Assembly (NCBI RefSeq): GCF_046719735.1
Contig: NZ_JAUTWQ010000009.1
Span: 1-64,000, forward strand
Source of the DNA: Halobacillus_B rhizosphaerae
Lineage (GTDB): Bacteria; Bacillota; Bacilli; Bacillales; Halobacillaceae
Direction of reading: 5' to 3'
Length of the DNA: 64,000 nucleotides
Part shown: piece by piece, positions 35,412 through 43,637 of the stretch
How the letters are laid out: each line of letters starts with the position of its first letter
How positions within the stretch are numbered: the stretch's first letter is position 1
Translations under genes and position numbers: made by a program
The notes under the pieces: model-generated
Database searches by the model: none
Seen by the model: the letters and a program-made list of their open reading frames with translations, nothing else
Told to the model about the DNA's origin: nothing

Positions 35412-35510
35412 AAGGTTTTTCGACGTGAGTAGAGAACCTTAATACTTAACCACAGGCTAGGGAACTGGGACGTGCGCCTGTTACAGCAAACCTAATGAAA
35501 CGAGGTCTTT
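35412..35510 (+). ncRNA. Structured RNA, candidate NiCo (czcD)-type metal riboswitch ahead of a TerC gene
   Basis: Three local stems are visible: AAGGTT/AACCTT (35412-35440), ACAGGC/GCCTGT (35452-35481) and ACCT/AGGT (about 35490-35507). The second encloses the G-rich AGGGAACTGGGACGTGCGCC at 35459-35478, followed by CAGC-AAACC. From memory this resembles the conserved core of NiCo riboswitches, which control Co/Ni efflux genes; the ending ACGAGGTCTTTA also recalls Mn-sensing yybP-ykoY RNAs, typical of TerC genes. The TerC family gene begins about 320 bases downstream. A further hairpin (GATCTG/CAGATC, 35639-35667) lies between. No covariance search was possible, so the class is tentative. Confidence 0.42.
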
Positions 35511-35829
35511 ATAAATAAAGGATATCTCAATTGGATCATGTTTGGAAACTTTTATTCTAATAGAGGTGATCATTCTTCTCTCTAAATGGTGTCTTCATTT
35601 TAAAAAGATGCTCTTTAGATTGCTGTGTAACTATTCTGGATCTGTGCTCTAATATAGAGTCCAGATCATTTGCCTCCTCCTGATGGGATTGATATATTCC
35701 CGTTAGTTTTAATAAAGGATTTGTATGGAGGATAGCTGGATCTCTAGCAACTGAGGGAAAGGTCTATATTTTTTATAAAAAATGAAAGTGAATGCTGCAT
35801 TCAATATTATTGATTAAGGGGAATTGGCA

Positions 35830-36618
35830 GTGGAATCCATATGGTTGGAATACGGCTGGACGTTAATCATTCTCATCTGTTTAGAAGGGTTATTATCTGC
35901 TGACAATTCACTTGTACTAGCGGTAATAGCTAAACATTTACCTGATAGCCAAAAGAAACGGGCAATAAATTATGGTATTTTAGGTGCATTTATATTTAGA
36001 TTTGGCGCACTATTTGCCATTTCATTTATTGCAAATGTATGGCAGGTTCAGGCCGTTGGTGCCGTGTATCTGATTTACTTAGGTGTGAAAAATATAATAG
36101 TAGATTCGGACAGTAGTGAGTCAACAGAAGGTAAGAATCCTAAAGGTAAGGGGTTCTGGGCAACCGTAGTTAAAATAGGAGCAGCGGATTTGGTGTTTGC
36201 GATTGATTCTATTTTAGCTGCCGTAGCCCTGGCACTCGATCTTCCGAATTCTCCCCTTCCTAAATTCGGCGGAATGGACGGAGGAAAATTTGCCGTTGTG
36301 ATGCTTGCTGGTATTGCTGGATTAATTTTAATTAAATTTGCTGCTTCCTGGTTTGTGAAGCTTCTCGACACTCGGCCCAGCTTAGAAACCACAGCCTATT
36401 TAATTGTCGCCTGGGTTGGAGTGAAGCTAGCGGTTATTACGCTGTCACATGAAGAAGTGAGCGTATTAAATGAGAACTTCGCTCATAGTCTGGGATGGAA
36501 ATTAACTTTCTGGGGCGTATTATTGTGTATGGCAATAGGCGGCTGGTTTTTGTCAGGAAAGAAGGCGGACAAGAAAAATCGGAATAATAAAAAGTATTAC
36601 AGCAACTCTAAATCTTAA
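35830..36618 (+). CDS. TerC family integral membrane protein (probable metal exporter)
   Basis: The protein has 262 residues and about seven to eight transmembrane helices. The two TerC acidic motifs are present: EGLLSADNSLVLAVIA in the first helix region and DLVFAIDSILAAVALA further on. TerC proteins of bacilli (YceF, YkoY) are linked to manganese export or metallation of secreted proteins, and to tellurite resistance elsewhere. GTG 35830 fits the AAGGGG site better than the in-frame TTG 35824. The long leader with a structured RNA suggests metal-dependent control. A basic C-terminal tail (KKADKKNRNNKK) faces the cytoplasm. Confidence 0.88.
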   Translation: MESIWLEYGWTLIILICLEGLLSADNSLVLAVIAKHLPDSQKKRAINYGILGAFIFRFGALFAISFIANVWQVQAVGAVYLIYLGVKNIIVDSDSSESTEGKNPKGKGFWATVVKIGAADLVFAIDSILAAVALALDLPNSPLPKFGGMDGGKFAVVMLAGIAGLILIKFAASWFVKLLDTRPSLETTAYLIVAWVGVKLAVITLSHEEVSVLNENFAHSLGWKLTFWGVLLCMAIGGWFLSGKKADKKNRNNKKYYSNSKS

Positions 36619-36639
36619 TACAATCAGAGTAACTCATGA

Positions 36640-36677
36640 ATAACCCGAACCAATGATTCACCTTGGTTCGGGTTATT
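36640..36677 (+). terminator. Terminator after the TerC gene
   Basis: AACCCGAACCAA at 36642-36653 pairs perfectly with TTGGTTCGGGTT at 36663-36674. The T tract is short (ATTCT). Confidence 0.75.
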
Positions 36678-36901
36678 CTAGCTGGCAATCAATGAGGAGA
36701 CGGCTATATCCTTCCTGGATGTAGCCGCAGCTCCCTGGCATATCCCTAGGATCATAACTTTTCCACTTCATTAATAGACTATAATAAGACGAGTCCTGGT
36801 TCATGGCGAATTTTCGCACCATTCATGGGGGATCCATACCATTAAGCTCAAAAATAAGGGTCGGTTTATACACTGATACTAAATATAGGGAGAAATAAAC
36901 T

Positions 36902-37726
36902 ATGGGATTATGGGAAGTCATCGTATCCATGATTTTGGGGTTGGTAGAAGGGCTGACGGAATTTGCTCCTGTCTCTTCAACCGGCCACATGATCATCGTA
37001 GATGAATTATGGCTGCATTCTAAAGAGCTCTATAGTCTACCTGTGGCCAATACTTTTAAAATAGTCATTCAATTAGGATCTATACTGGCTGTAGTCGTGA
37101 TATTTAAAGACAAATTCACCCAAATGCTTCACTTGAAAACAGATCATAGACAGCAGCGAAACAAATTAAGACTGTCACAAGTGATCGTGGGAATTATCCC
37201 AGCTGGAGTGTTAGGTTTTGTCTTTGAGGATTATATTGATACTTATCTGTTTTCCGTTAAGACGGTCATCTTCGGCCTTGCAGCTGGAGCATTGTTAATG
37301 GTGTACGCGGATTCTATTCAAAAAAACAAGATCATAACTACTTTGAGTGTAGATCAGATCTCCTATAAGCAAGCGTTTGGAATGGGGTTATTCCAATGTA
37401 TTGGGCTATGGCCGGGGTTTTCCAGATCTGGGTCAACGATTTCAGGAGGCGTTTTGCTTGGAATGAGTCATCGAGCTTCCTCGGATTTTACATTTATTAT
37501 GGCTGTACCGATTATGTTAGGGGCCAGCAGCCTCTCTTTGATAAAAAATTTTCAATACTTCACGGTTGAGGCGTTTCCATTTATTCTCATAGGCTTTATA
37601 AGTGCGTTTCTATTTGCACTCTTGTCTATTCGATTTTTCTTGAAATTAATCAACCGAATCAAACTGGTCCCTTTTGCCATTTACCGTGTTCTATTAGCTG
37701 CTGTAATTTATCTCCTGTATTTTTAG
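36902..37726 (+). CDS. uppP: Undecaprenyl-diphosphatase
   Basis: This membrane enzyme of 274 residues belongs to the BacA/UppP family. The two conserved motifs are EGLTEFAPVSSTGHMIIVDE near residue 17 and PGFSRSGSTISGG near residue 170, which supply catalytic Glu, His, Ser and Arg residues. It recycles undecaprenyl diphosphate to the monophosphate carrier for wall synthesis and can raise bacitracin tolerance. ATG 36902 follows a GGGAGAAA site. It is monocistronic with a terminator downstream. The family usually has SE or PI before SSTGH; here it is PVSSTGH, an ordinary variant. Confidence 0.93.
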   Translation: MGLWEVIVSMILGLVEGLTEFAPVSSTGHMIIVDELWLHSKELYSLPVANTFKIVIQLGSILAVVVIFKDKFTQMLHLKTDHRQQRNKLRLSQVIVGIIPAGVLGFVFEDYIDTYLFSVKTVIFGLAAGALLMVYADSIQKNKIITTLSVDQISYKQAFGMGLFQCIGLWPGFSRSGSTISGGVLLGMSHRASSDFTFIMAVPIMLGASSLSLIKNFQYFTVEAFPFILIGFISAFLFALLSIRFFLKLINRIKLVPFAIYRVLLAAVIYLLYF

Positions 37727-37776
37727 AAGAGTTGATTTCTTTGCGTGATTCAACTATTTAAATGGACATTTCGCAG

Positions 37777-37800
37777 GCCGGCATACGTGCGGGCTTTTTT
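37777..37800 (+). terminator. Rho-independent terminator after uppP
   Basis: GCC-G-GCA pairs with TGC-G-GGC across a TACG loop with one G/G mismatch, then six T residues. The rest of the 328-base gap up to 38054 shows nothing convincing. Confidence 0.8.
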
Positions 37801-38054
37801 ACTTTCAGGGAATTATAAGATGATTTGGGTGTGGATAAAATGATTGCACTCCTGTTCTTCGGGCTGATTTTTGTCTAATAAACGCAGCGAATATTTCGGT
37901 GTTTCTGTCCTCAGTCTTTTAGCTTAAGAATTCCAGACTCTTACTTCAAACCTTTTACCTGTTTTTCATAAAACTATTTAAAATCAGGTTCATCTATTTC
38001 TTTCCAGGGTAAGAAATAGAAGATTTAAATTTATTAAGTTAGAATGGTGATCAC

Positions 38055-39452
38055 ATGGGATTCTTTTACTATATAAAGAAATATTTAAAGATGTCGAGGC
38101 GTCAGCGGAAGAGTGAATTAAAATCAACTCTTTGGTTCATGCCTTTTTGGTATATCGTCGGAGCGATCGGATTATCCGCTTTTACCTATTATCTTGATTA
38201 TGCGGTGGATGTAAGCTTATATATGCCAACCGCCATTGGTTTCAGTGGAGAGACCCTGCAAGTGCTTTTAAGTGCCCTCGTCGGCGGTGTGCTGACTTTA
38301 AGTGCATTTACAATTAACTCTCTGCTTGTTGCCTTGACAACGTTCAGCGGGCAGTTTTCTTCCAAAATGCTAGTAAACTTCGTGAGTGATCGGGCGACTC
38401 AGCACGTACTGGGTATATTTAACGGTAGCTTCATTTATGTACTCTTAAATTTCTTGTATGTGACCCATGAAAAAGAGGAGTATATCGTTGCGACACCGGT
38501 CTTATCTATTCTAACAGCTATTACAGCCGCTGTGACTTTCATCTACTTTATCAACCATACAACCACCTGGATGCAGGTTCACAATATTAGTTACAATATG
38601 AATGCTAAGTCAAAATCAGTTCAGAAGGCTCTGGAAAATGAATTAAAGCCTTACCTCCTTGAAAAAGAGGCAGAGAGCGAATCACTCCCGTCTGAGTCTG
38701 ATGGAAAGGTGATAAGAACCAGTCATTCCGGCTATCTTCAGGTGGCAGACTTTTCAAGATTGATTAAACAAACGAGAAGGGATAACAGCCTGCTGAGGTT
38801 TGAGGTGAGAATTGGCGAATTTGTAGTAGAGGGGACCCCTCTGCTGACTTATTGGGAAGACGGTCAAACTATTAATCCTGAGCGCTACACTAAGGCGATA
38901 GAAATTGGGATCAAACAAACGGAAATTCAAGACTTGGAGTATGGATTAATAAAACTAGCTGAAGTAGCTATCAAAGCTCTAGGTCATAATGATCCTCTTA
39001 CCGTGACGAATACGATGCATCAGATTACCGATTTGCTGAAAAGCATTGGGGAGTCTACTAATTTCTCCTCCTGTCTTTACGACCAAGAAGAGAAGCTTCG
39101 GATCATTTTAAATCAAAAGGATTTTCGTTATTATCTTCATAAGGGATTTGCCTCCATTCGGGAGTATGCCAATCAGAACTCGACTGTGATTACAGAGCTT
39201 TTAACCATGGTTTCCCTGCTGAGTAAAACAATGGATAAGAAAGTACACAAAGATCTATGGGAATTTGCCCGCCAGACTATTTTAGGGTTTGATAACTACA
39301 GCTTGTATGAAAATGACTGTTTGTATATTTTAGAGCAATTATCCGAGCTCGCTAAAAACACAGGGAATCAGAAGGATTATCTTTTTCTGCTTGAATATAT
39401 GCTGAATCGAGTCAGTTCAAAGAGTGCTTCCAAGGCCCCTTCTTCGATTTAA
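38055..39452 (+). CDS. DUF2254 family membrane protein
   Basis: The protein has 465 residues. The N-terminal half has four transmembrane segments with the family's LSALVGGVLTLSAFTINSLL and FSSKMLVNFVSDRATQHVLG stretches. The C-terminal half is a soluble domain starting with SHSGYLQVADFSRLIKQT. DUF2254 proteins are widespread in bacteria and of unknown function. No partner gene is evident; it directly precedes a broken NUDIX gene. Confidence 0.85.
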   Translation: MGFFYYIKKYLKMSRRQRKSELKSTLWFMPFWYIVGAIGLSAFTYYLDYAVDVSLYMPTAIGFSGETLQVLLSALVGGVLTLSAFTINSLLVALTTFSGQFSSKMLVNFVSDRATQHVLGIFNGSFIYVLLNFLYVTHEKEEYIVATPVLSILTAITAAVTFIYFINHTTTWMQVHNISYNMNAKSKSVQKALENELKPYLLEKEAESESLPSESDGKVIRTSHSGYLQVADFSRLIKQTRRDNSLLRFEVRIGEFVVEGTPLLTYWEDGQTINPERYTKAIEIGIKQTEIQDLEYGLIKLAEVAIKALGHNDPLTVTNTMHQITDLLKSIGESTNFSSCLYDQEEKLRIILNQKDFRYYLHKGFASIREYANQNSTVITELLTMVSLLSKTMDKKVHKDLWEFARQTILGFDNYSLYENDCLYILEQLSELAKNTGNQKDYLFLLEYMLNRVSSKSASKAPSSI

Positions 39453-39489
39453 TCTTGGTAGGATGATTCTAAGGGGAGGGTGAATATGA

Positions 39490-39840
39490 GGAGGGCATCT
39501 GGAATCTCAAGAGACTCCTGAAGAATGCATGAAACGGGAAGCCTATGAGGAAGGATACATTTCAGGCAGCTGCTCTCTTCTGGGGAAAATTGAAGTGGAC
39601 CACCATGTTGATCCAAATTGGAATCAAAATAGTCCGTATCCAAAGGTAGGCTATCAAGTTTATTATCGTATGGAAATTGACCACTGGCATTCATTTGAAG
39701 CCGAGTACGAGTCAGTTGAAAGAAAGCTCATAGATCCAAGTGAATTCAAAATCTATTATCACGATTGGAACGAATTACATCAGGAAATCTTAGATTATGC
39801 TGTCAGCCATAAGCAGCGAGGGGAAGAGTTCGACCATTGA
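39490..39840 (+). pseudogene. N-terminally truncated NUDIX hydrolase
   Basis: Translation in the frame of 39490 gives the NUDIX box GGHLESQETPEECMKREAYE followed by EGYISG, so the catalytic REAYEEGY is intact. However, a TGA at 39487-39489 stands directly before the box, and the DUF2254 gene ends only 37 bp upstream. The 30-40 residues that normally precede the box are absent and no start codon lies before it. The first in-frame ATG (39529) is inside the box. The remaining C-terminal part ends in YAVSHKQRGEEFDH. It is best read as a decayed gene, unless the loss of the N-terminus is an assembly error. Confidence 0.65.
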
Positions 39841-39900
39841 AATGGTTCTTCGCGATGGATATGCGATCTATCGTTTCACAAGAGAATGGAGGATAAGCCG

Positions 39901-40347
39901 TTGGAACATAATAAATTCCGCTTCATTCCGTATGCTTCTCAGTATGCTGAGCAGACAGTGGAGATGTGGAGGGAGAGTAAATTCCAAGCGATTGGACAAA
40001 GAGAAATTCATAGTTTCGACAATCATGTTCACTTCCTTAATCACATCCTGCCGCAAGATTTTCAAATTGAACTGGCCATGATGGATGAACAAGTGGCTGG
40101 GATCATAGCTTACAATCAATCAGAGATCAGCCAGCTCTACATTCATGTTTCTTATCAAGGGTTAGGAATTGGAACTAAGCTGCTTGAGAGAGCGAAAGAG
40201 CGTTCAAGAAGATTAACCCTTTACACATTTGAAGTGAATAAGAATGCCCAGCAGTTTTATGAACGAAATGGCTTTCGAGTGATTGGTAGAGGTAACGAAA
40301 ATGAAGAAAATCTTCCTGATCTTTTGTATGAATGGAAAGCTCTTTAA
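39901..40347 (+). CDS. GNAT family N-acetyltransferase
   Basis: The protein of about 148 residues has the acetyl-CoA binding motif YQGLGIGTKLLERAKE preceded by the SQLYIHVS strand, and the late NAQQFYERNGFRVIGRG that ends GNAT domains. The acceptor is unknown. TTG 39901 has GGAGG 8 bases upstream and is preferred; an in-frame ATG at 39886 has no site. It follows the NUDIX remnant and is closed by a strong terminator. Confidence 0.85.
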   Translation: MEHNKFRFIPYASQYAEQTVEMWRESKFQAIGQREIHSFDNHVHFLNHILPQDFQIELAMMDEQVAGIIAYNQSEISQLYIHVSYQGLGIGTKLLERAKERSRRLTLYTFEVNKNAQQFYERNGFRVIGRGNENEENLPDLLYEWKAL

Positions 40348-40366
40348 AAGATGCGATAGGCTCATA

Positions 40367-40405
40367 TAAGCCACAAACTCTTAAGCACCTGGAGTTTGTG
40401 GCTTA
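40367..40405 (+). terminator. Strong hairpin after the acetyltransferase gene
   Basis: TAAGCCACAAACTC at 40367-40380 pairs perfectly with GAGTTTGTGGCTTA at 40392-40405. The T tract is short. Confidence 0.7.
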
Positions 40406-40568
40406 ATTCATGTTACCCTCGCTGCATTCCTTCCTATTCAACCGTACTTTGTTATATCTTTTTTATATGAAAAACGAACATTATCCATATTTTATATAAC
40501 GAAGGGGGAGTGTTACTTTTAATTATAAGACAGTTCTGAAAATTATTAAGTGATTAGGAGTGAACCAA

Positions 40569-41333
40569 ATGCCTAAAGCTCTGGGAAAGATCAATGGAAG
40601 GATGCAAGTCGAAGAAATGGAAGTGGATGAAAATTCGCTTGAGAAAGCTTCAAAAGTAGAGTGGGATACACCGCTTTCGGGCATGGTCTATGGTACTTTA
40701 CTTAATTATCAAGGCACACTTGATCAAATGGGAGATACTCTTCATCATCCTCCTTACCAATCTCCACCCAAAGCGCCAATTCTCTATATTAAACCAAGGA
40801 ATACATTCATTGGGCATCAAGCTGCTATCCCGTTACCAGACGACGTAGAGGAATTAGAAACAGGGGCGTGTCTCGGCGTTGTCATTGGCAGAGAGGCTAA
40901 ATGGGTGGAAGAAGAACGCGCTCTTGACTATGTATTAGGATATACGGTGGTCAATGATATAAGTGTTCCTCATTCTAGTGTTTTCCGGCCAGCGGTCAAG
41001 GATAAGTCGCGAGATGGTTTTTGTCCGGCGGGTCCCTGGATTATGGAAAAAGGAGCGGTCACCAATCCGGATGATTTAACCATTCAAGTGTTCGTAAATG
41101 GTGAGAAAAAACAAGAGAATAATACATCTAATCTCGTTCGTTCGGTATCCCGGCTGCTTGCCGAAGTGAGCGGATTTATGACCTTAGACCAAGGAGATAC
41201 ATTGCTCGTCGGAATTCCTGAAAACCCTCCTCATGTAAAGGCTGGCGATCATATTCGCATTCATATTGAGCAGGTCGGAACTTTAGAAAATGTGGTACGC
41301 AGGGAATCTATGTCAGGGAGGGGAAGTCAATGA
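40569..41333 (+). CDS. hpaG1: Fumarylacetoacetate hydrolase family protein, HpaG first-half equivalent
   Basis: The product has 254 residues and the FAH fold. ILYIKPRNTFIGHQAAI and ETGACLGVVIGREAKWV carry the metal-binding Glu residues; FCPAGPWIME and a final GDTLLVGIPENPP also fit. In the homoprotocatechuate pathway HpaG is a two-domain decarboxylase/isomerase; here the two domains are separate genes overlapping by 4 bp. This one resembles the domain converting 5-oxopent-3-ene-1,2,5-tricarboxylate or its product, but which step each half does cannot be told. ATG 40569 follows AGGAG 8 bases upstream. It is the first gene of hpaG1-hpaG2-hpaF. Confidence 0.82.
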   Translation: MPKALGKINGRMQVEEMEVDENSLEKASKVEWDTPLSGMVYGTLLNYQGTLDQMGDTLHHPPYQSPPKAPILYIKPRNTFIGHQAAIPLPDDVEELETGACLGVVIGREAKWVEEERALDYVLGYTVVNDISVPHSSVFRPAVKDKSRDGFCPAGPWIMEKGAVTNPDDLTIQVFVNGEKKQENNTSNLVRSVSRLLAEVSGFMTLDQGDTLLVGIPENPPHVKAGDHIRIHIEQVGTLENVVRRESMSGRGSQ

Positions 41334-42079
41334 AGACGGGGCGAGTGGCATTCGAAGGGGTCATTCATACAGTTACAGAAACTTCGCGCGGAATTCAGCT
41401 TGCGAACGGGCAGATCGCAGCAGAGGAAGAAGTCGTTTGGCTGACGCCAATCGAGCCGGAGACATGCTTTGCCCTTGGGCTCAATTATTTTGACCATGCG
41501 AGCGAATTATCGTTTCAGGCCCCGGAGGAACCGCTGATCTTTCTGAAAGGACCGAATACGTTTATAGGGCATCGAGGTAAAACCTTGCGACCTTCAGAAG
41601 TGAAGAATATGCACTATGAATGTGAGCTGGCGGTGATCATAGGGAGACTGGCAAGAAACGTTAACAGGGAAGATGCTTATGATTATATTTCCGGTTATAC
41701 GATTGCCAATGACTATGCTGTCCGTGATTATCTCGAAAACTATTATCGTCCGAACCTAAAGGCAAAGAACAGGGATCATAGTACACCCCTCGGACCGTGG
41801 GTCGTGGAAGCGGCAGATATTAAGGATCCTATGAATCTTTCTTTACGTACTTACGTGAATGGGGAAATTGTCCAGGAAGGATCTACGAAAGACTTGATCT
41901 TTAGTGTTCCGGTACTTATCGAATATATCAGCAGTTTTATGACGCTTAACCCTGGGGATCTAATCTTGACAGGAACGCCCAAAGGGACGATTGATACAAA
42001 AGCTGGTGATGAAGTGATCACTGAAATTGAAGGAATTGGACGACTTATCAATACGATTACGGGTGAAGCGACTGAATGA
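41330..42079 (+). CDS. hpaG2: Fumarylacetoacetate hydrolase family protein, HpaG second-half equivalent
   Basis: The FAH-fold protein has 249 residues: LGLNYFDHASEL at the entry, FLKGPNTFIGHRGKTL, the acidic metal site in MHYECELAVIIGRLAR, and the C-terminal GDLILTGTPKGT typical of FAH decarboxylase/isomerases. It starts within the stop of the previous gene (ATGA at 41330-41333), so the pair is translationally coupled and may form a heteromer replacing the fused HpaG. It acts after ring cleavage by HpaD and oxidation by HpaE. Confidence 0.85.
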   Translation: MKTGRVAFEGVIHTVTETSRGIQLANGQIAAEEEVVWLTPIEPETCFALGLNYFDHASELSFQAPEEPLIFLKGPNTFIGHRGKTLRPSEVKNMHYECELAVIIGRLARNVNREDAYDYISGYTIANDYAVRDYLENYYRPNLKAKNRDHSTPLGPWVVEAADIKDPMNLSLRTYVNGEIVQEGSTKDLIFSVPVLIEYISSFMTLNPGDLILTGTPKGTIDTKAGDEVITEIEGIGRLINTITGEATE

Positions 42080-42091
42080 GGAGGACACACT

Positions 42092-42472
42092 ATGCCGCAT
42101 GTGATTGTGGAATATACAGATAACCTTGCCGCACGGTCGGATATTCAAGATTTGCTTACAAAGATAAGGCAAGTGCTGGAGAACAGGAGCGATACGTATC
42201 CTGTGGGGGGAATACGTGTCCGCGCTCACGAGGTAAGCTGCTATACGATTGCAGATGGGAAAGAAAACGATGCGTTTGTTCATACCCAGTTTAAAATCGG
42301 CAAAGGACGCAGTGAAGAAGTGAAACAGGCGACCTGTGAAGCGATCTTTGACGTGATGAAAACTCATTTCGAGGATCTTTACCAGGAAAGTTATTTGGCC
42401 CTATCTTTAGAACTGGAAGAATTCCAGCATCCTACATTTAAGCAGAATAATATTCATGGCCGATTTAAATAG
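42092..42472 (+). CDS. hpaF: 5-carboxymethyl-2-hydroxymuconate delta-isomerase
   Basis: The product of 126 residues begins MPHVIVEYTDNLA. Pro1 after Met removal is the catalytic base of the CHMI/4-oxalocrotonate tautomerase superfamily, and the length fits HpaF/HpcD. It isomerises 5-carboxymethyl-2-hydroxymuconate for decarboxylation by HpaG. A TGAGGAGG site lies just before the ATG. It ends the first transcription unit of the hpa cluster, which a hairpin separates from the LysR gene. Confidence 0.88.
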   Translation: MPHVIVEYTDNLAARSDIQDLLTKIRQVLENRSDTYPVGGIRVRAHEVSCYTIADGKENDAFVHTQFKIGKGRSEEVKQATCEAIFDVMKTHFEDLYQESYLALSLELEEFQHPTFKQNNIHGRFK

Positions 42473-42481
42473 CCTTCTTTG

Positions 42482-42515
42482 AAAAAGCGTCGGGCGGTAG
42501 ATCACTCGGCGCTTT
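42482..42515 (-). terminator. Hairpin between hpaF and the convergent LysR gene
   Basis: AAAGCGTCG at 42484-42492 pairs with CGGCGCTTT at 42507-42515 with one wobble. The T tract (TTTTTC) is on the minus strand, so it best serves the LysR gene. Confidence 0.65.
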
Positions 42516-42554
42516 GAGCATTTGCTAAACTAGGAGTGCAAGCTTCCGCTTACG

Positions 42555-43463
42555 TTAACTCAGCGCCGGATGTCCACTTGACGTTATAAAGGAATCCAGC
42601 AGTCGTCTAGCTGCTTTCGTCAAATACCGGTCCTTGTGCCAAATGATCGCAGATTCGGCTTTAATTCCAGCATTCTTCAATTCATAGCTTCTTATATGAG
42701 CAAAGGAGAATGCCTCCAGCGTTGACTTAGGAACAATGGTTGCCCCAACGCCATGAGCCGCGAGAGAAAGAAGCATAGTCGGGTCCGGACATTCGCAAAT
42801 AATATCAGGTTCAAATCCATGCTTTTTGCATTCCTCTACGATTAACTCAAATTGGCCCGTCCCGCTGATCCGGTGCAGCAGCATTAACGGCAGCCCTTGT
42901 AATGTTTCGACTTCAATTTCTTTTTGGCTGGGAGAAAAGATATTCCAAGAGTCAGGGGTGACAAGGACGTAAGGTTCAGAGGGGAGCGGGATCATCTCAA
43001 ATTCATTCACGTCCAGAGGAAGCCGGACAATGGCCATCTCGATTTCGCGTTTCTTAATGCATTCTGCTAAGAAGAAAGTATCTCCCTCTCTAAGCTGGTA
43101 GGTAAGCTTAGGGTAGTCTTGACGCAGCTTAGTCAGCCGTTCTGTTAAGGCGGAGAAACAGGACTTCGTAGAACCTAAATAGAGCGTACCTGTCAAACCT
43201 TCGCTTGTTTCTTTAACTTCCACTAACGTTTCTTCTAATTCATTTAATATTTTCCCTGCTTTTTTGTATAAAACTTCTCCGGCATTCGTCAGCTTTAGTG
43301 TGCGTCCTTCCCGATCAAATAATTTAAGCTGCAGTTCTTCTTCGATCATTTTCATTTGCTGGCTGAGGGGCGGCTGGGCCATATGGAGCTTTTTAGCAGC
43401 TTTCGTCACCTGACCTTCTTCAGCTACCGCACGAAAGTAACGCAGTTGCTTAATATCCACCAT
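42555..43463 (-). CDS. LysR family regulator of the hpa cluster
   Basis: This regulator of 302 residues has an N-terminal winged helix-turn-helix (LRYFRAVAEEGQVTKAAKKL, AQPPLSQQMKMIEEEL) and a substrate-binding-like effector domain. ATG 43463 has GGAG 5 bases upstream. It is divergent from hpaE with a 160-bp shared promoter region, the standard arrangement for a LysR activator of a catabolic operon. 4-Hydroxyphenylacetate or a pathway intermediate is the likely co-inducer. Note that most Hpa clusters use other regulators (HpaA, HpaR), so the LysR type is a variation. Confidence 0.9.
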   Translation of the reverse strand: MVDIKQLRYFRAVAEEGQVTKAAKKLHMAQPPLSQQMKMIEEELQLKLFDREGRTLKLTNAGEVLYKKAGKILNELEETLVEVKETSEGLTGTLYLGSTKSCFSALTERLTKLRQDYPKLTYQLREGDTFFLAECIKKREIEMAIVRLPLDVNEFEMIPLPSEPYVLVTPDSWNIFSPSQKEIEVETLQGLPLMLLHRISGTGQFELIVEECKKHGFEPDIICECPDPTMLLSLAAHGVGATIVPKSTLEAFSFAHIRSYELKNAGIKAESAIIWHKDRYLTKAARRLLDSFITSSGHPALS

Positions 43464-43505
43464 TCTCACTCCATTTCAGTTTTAAGAACATACATACGGA
43501 AAACC

Positions 43506-43572
43506 TATACAAATCAAATTATTTAAATATTTTTAATATACAAAAAGCTGTGTGATAATTTGAATATACAAA
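43506..43572 (+). repeat. Three TATACAAA direct repeats in the LysR-hpaE promoter region
   Basis: TATACAAA occurs at 43506-43513, 43537-43544 and 43565-43572, spaced by 31 and 28 bp, about three helical turns. They lie between the divergent LysR and hpaE genes and are candidate regulator binding sites. Confidence 0.5.
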
Positions 43573-43608
43573 CTTTAACCAGGATTTGCAAATTTTTTTA
43601 CGAAAAAA

Positions 43609-43622
43609 AGAAAGCGCTATCA
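43609..43622 (+). promoter_or_regulatory. Putative cre (CcpA) box upstream of hpaE
   Basis: AGAAAGCGCTATCA matches TGWAANCGNTNWCA at 13 of 14 positions and abuts the hpaE ribosome site, where CcpA would block transcription. Confidence 0.6.
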
Positions 43623-43637
43623 TGAAGGAGGATGATC

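Noticed and set aside
35412..35510. Mn-sensing yybP-ykoY riboswitch as the first choice for this RNA
   Set aside because: The ACGAGGTCTTTA end fits, but the GGGGAGUAG motif directly after P1 and a convincing P1 were not found; kept only as the alternative to NiCo.
37840..37880. 12-codon hydrophobic frame (MIALLFFGLIFV) starting after GTGGATAAA
   Set aside because: It is too short, with a weak ribosome site and no toxin-antitoxin context.
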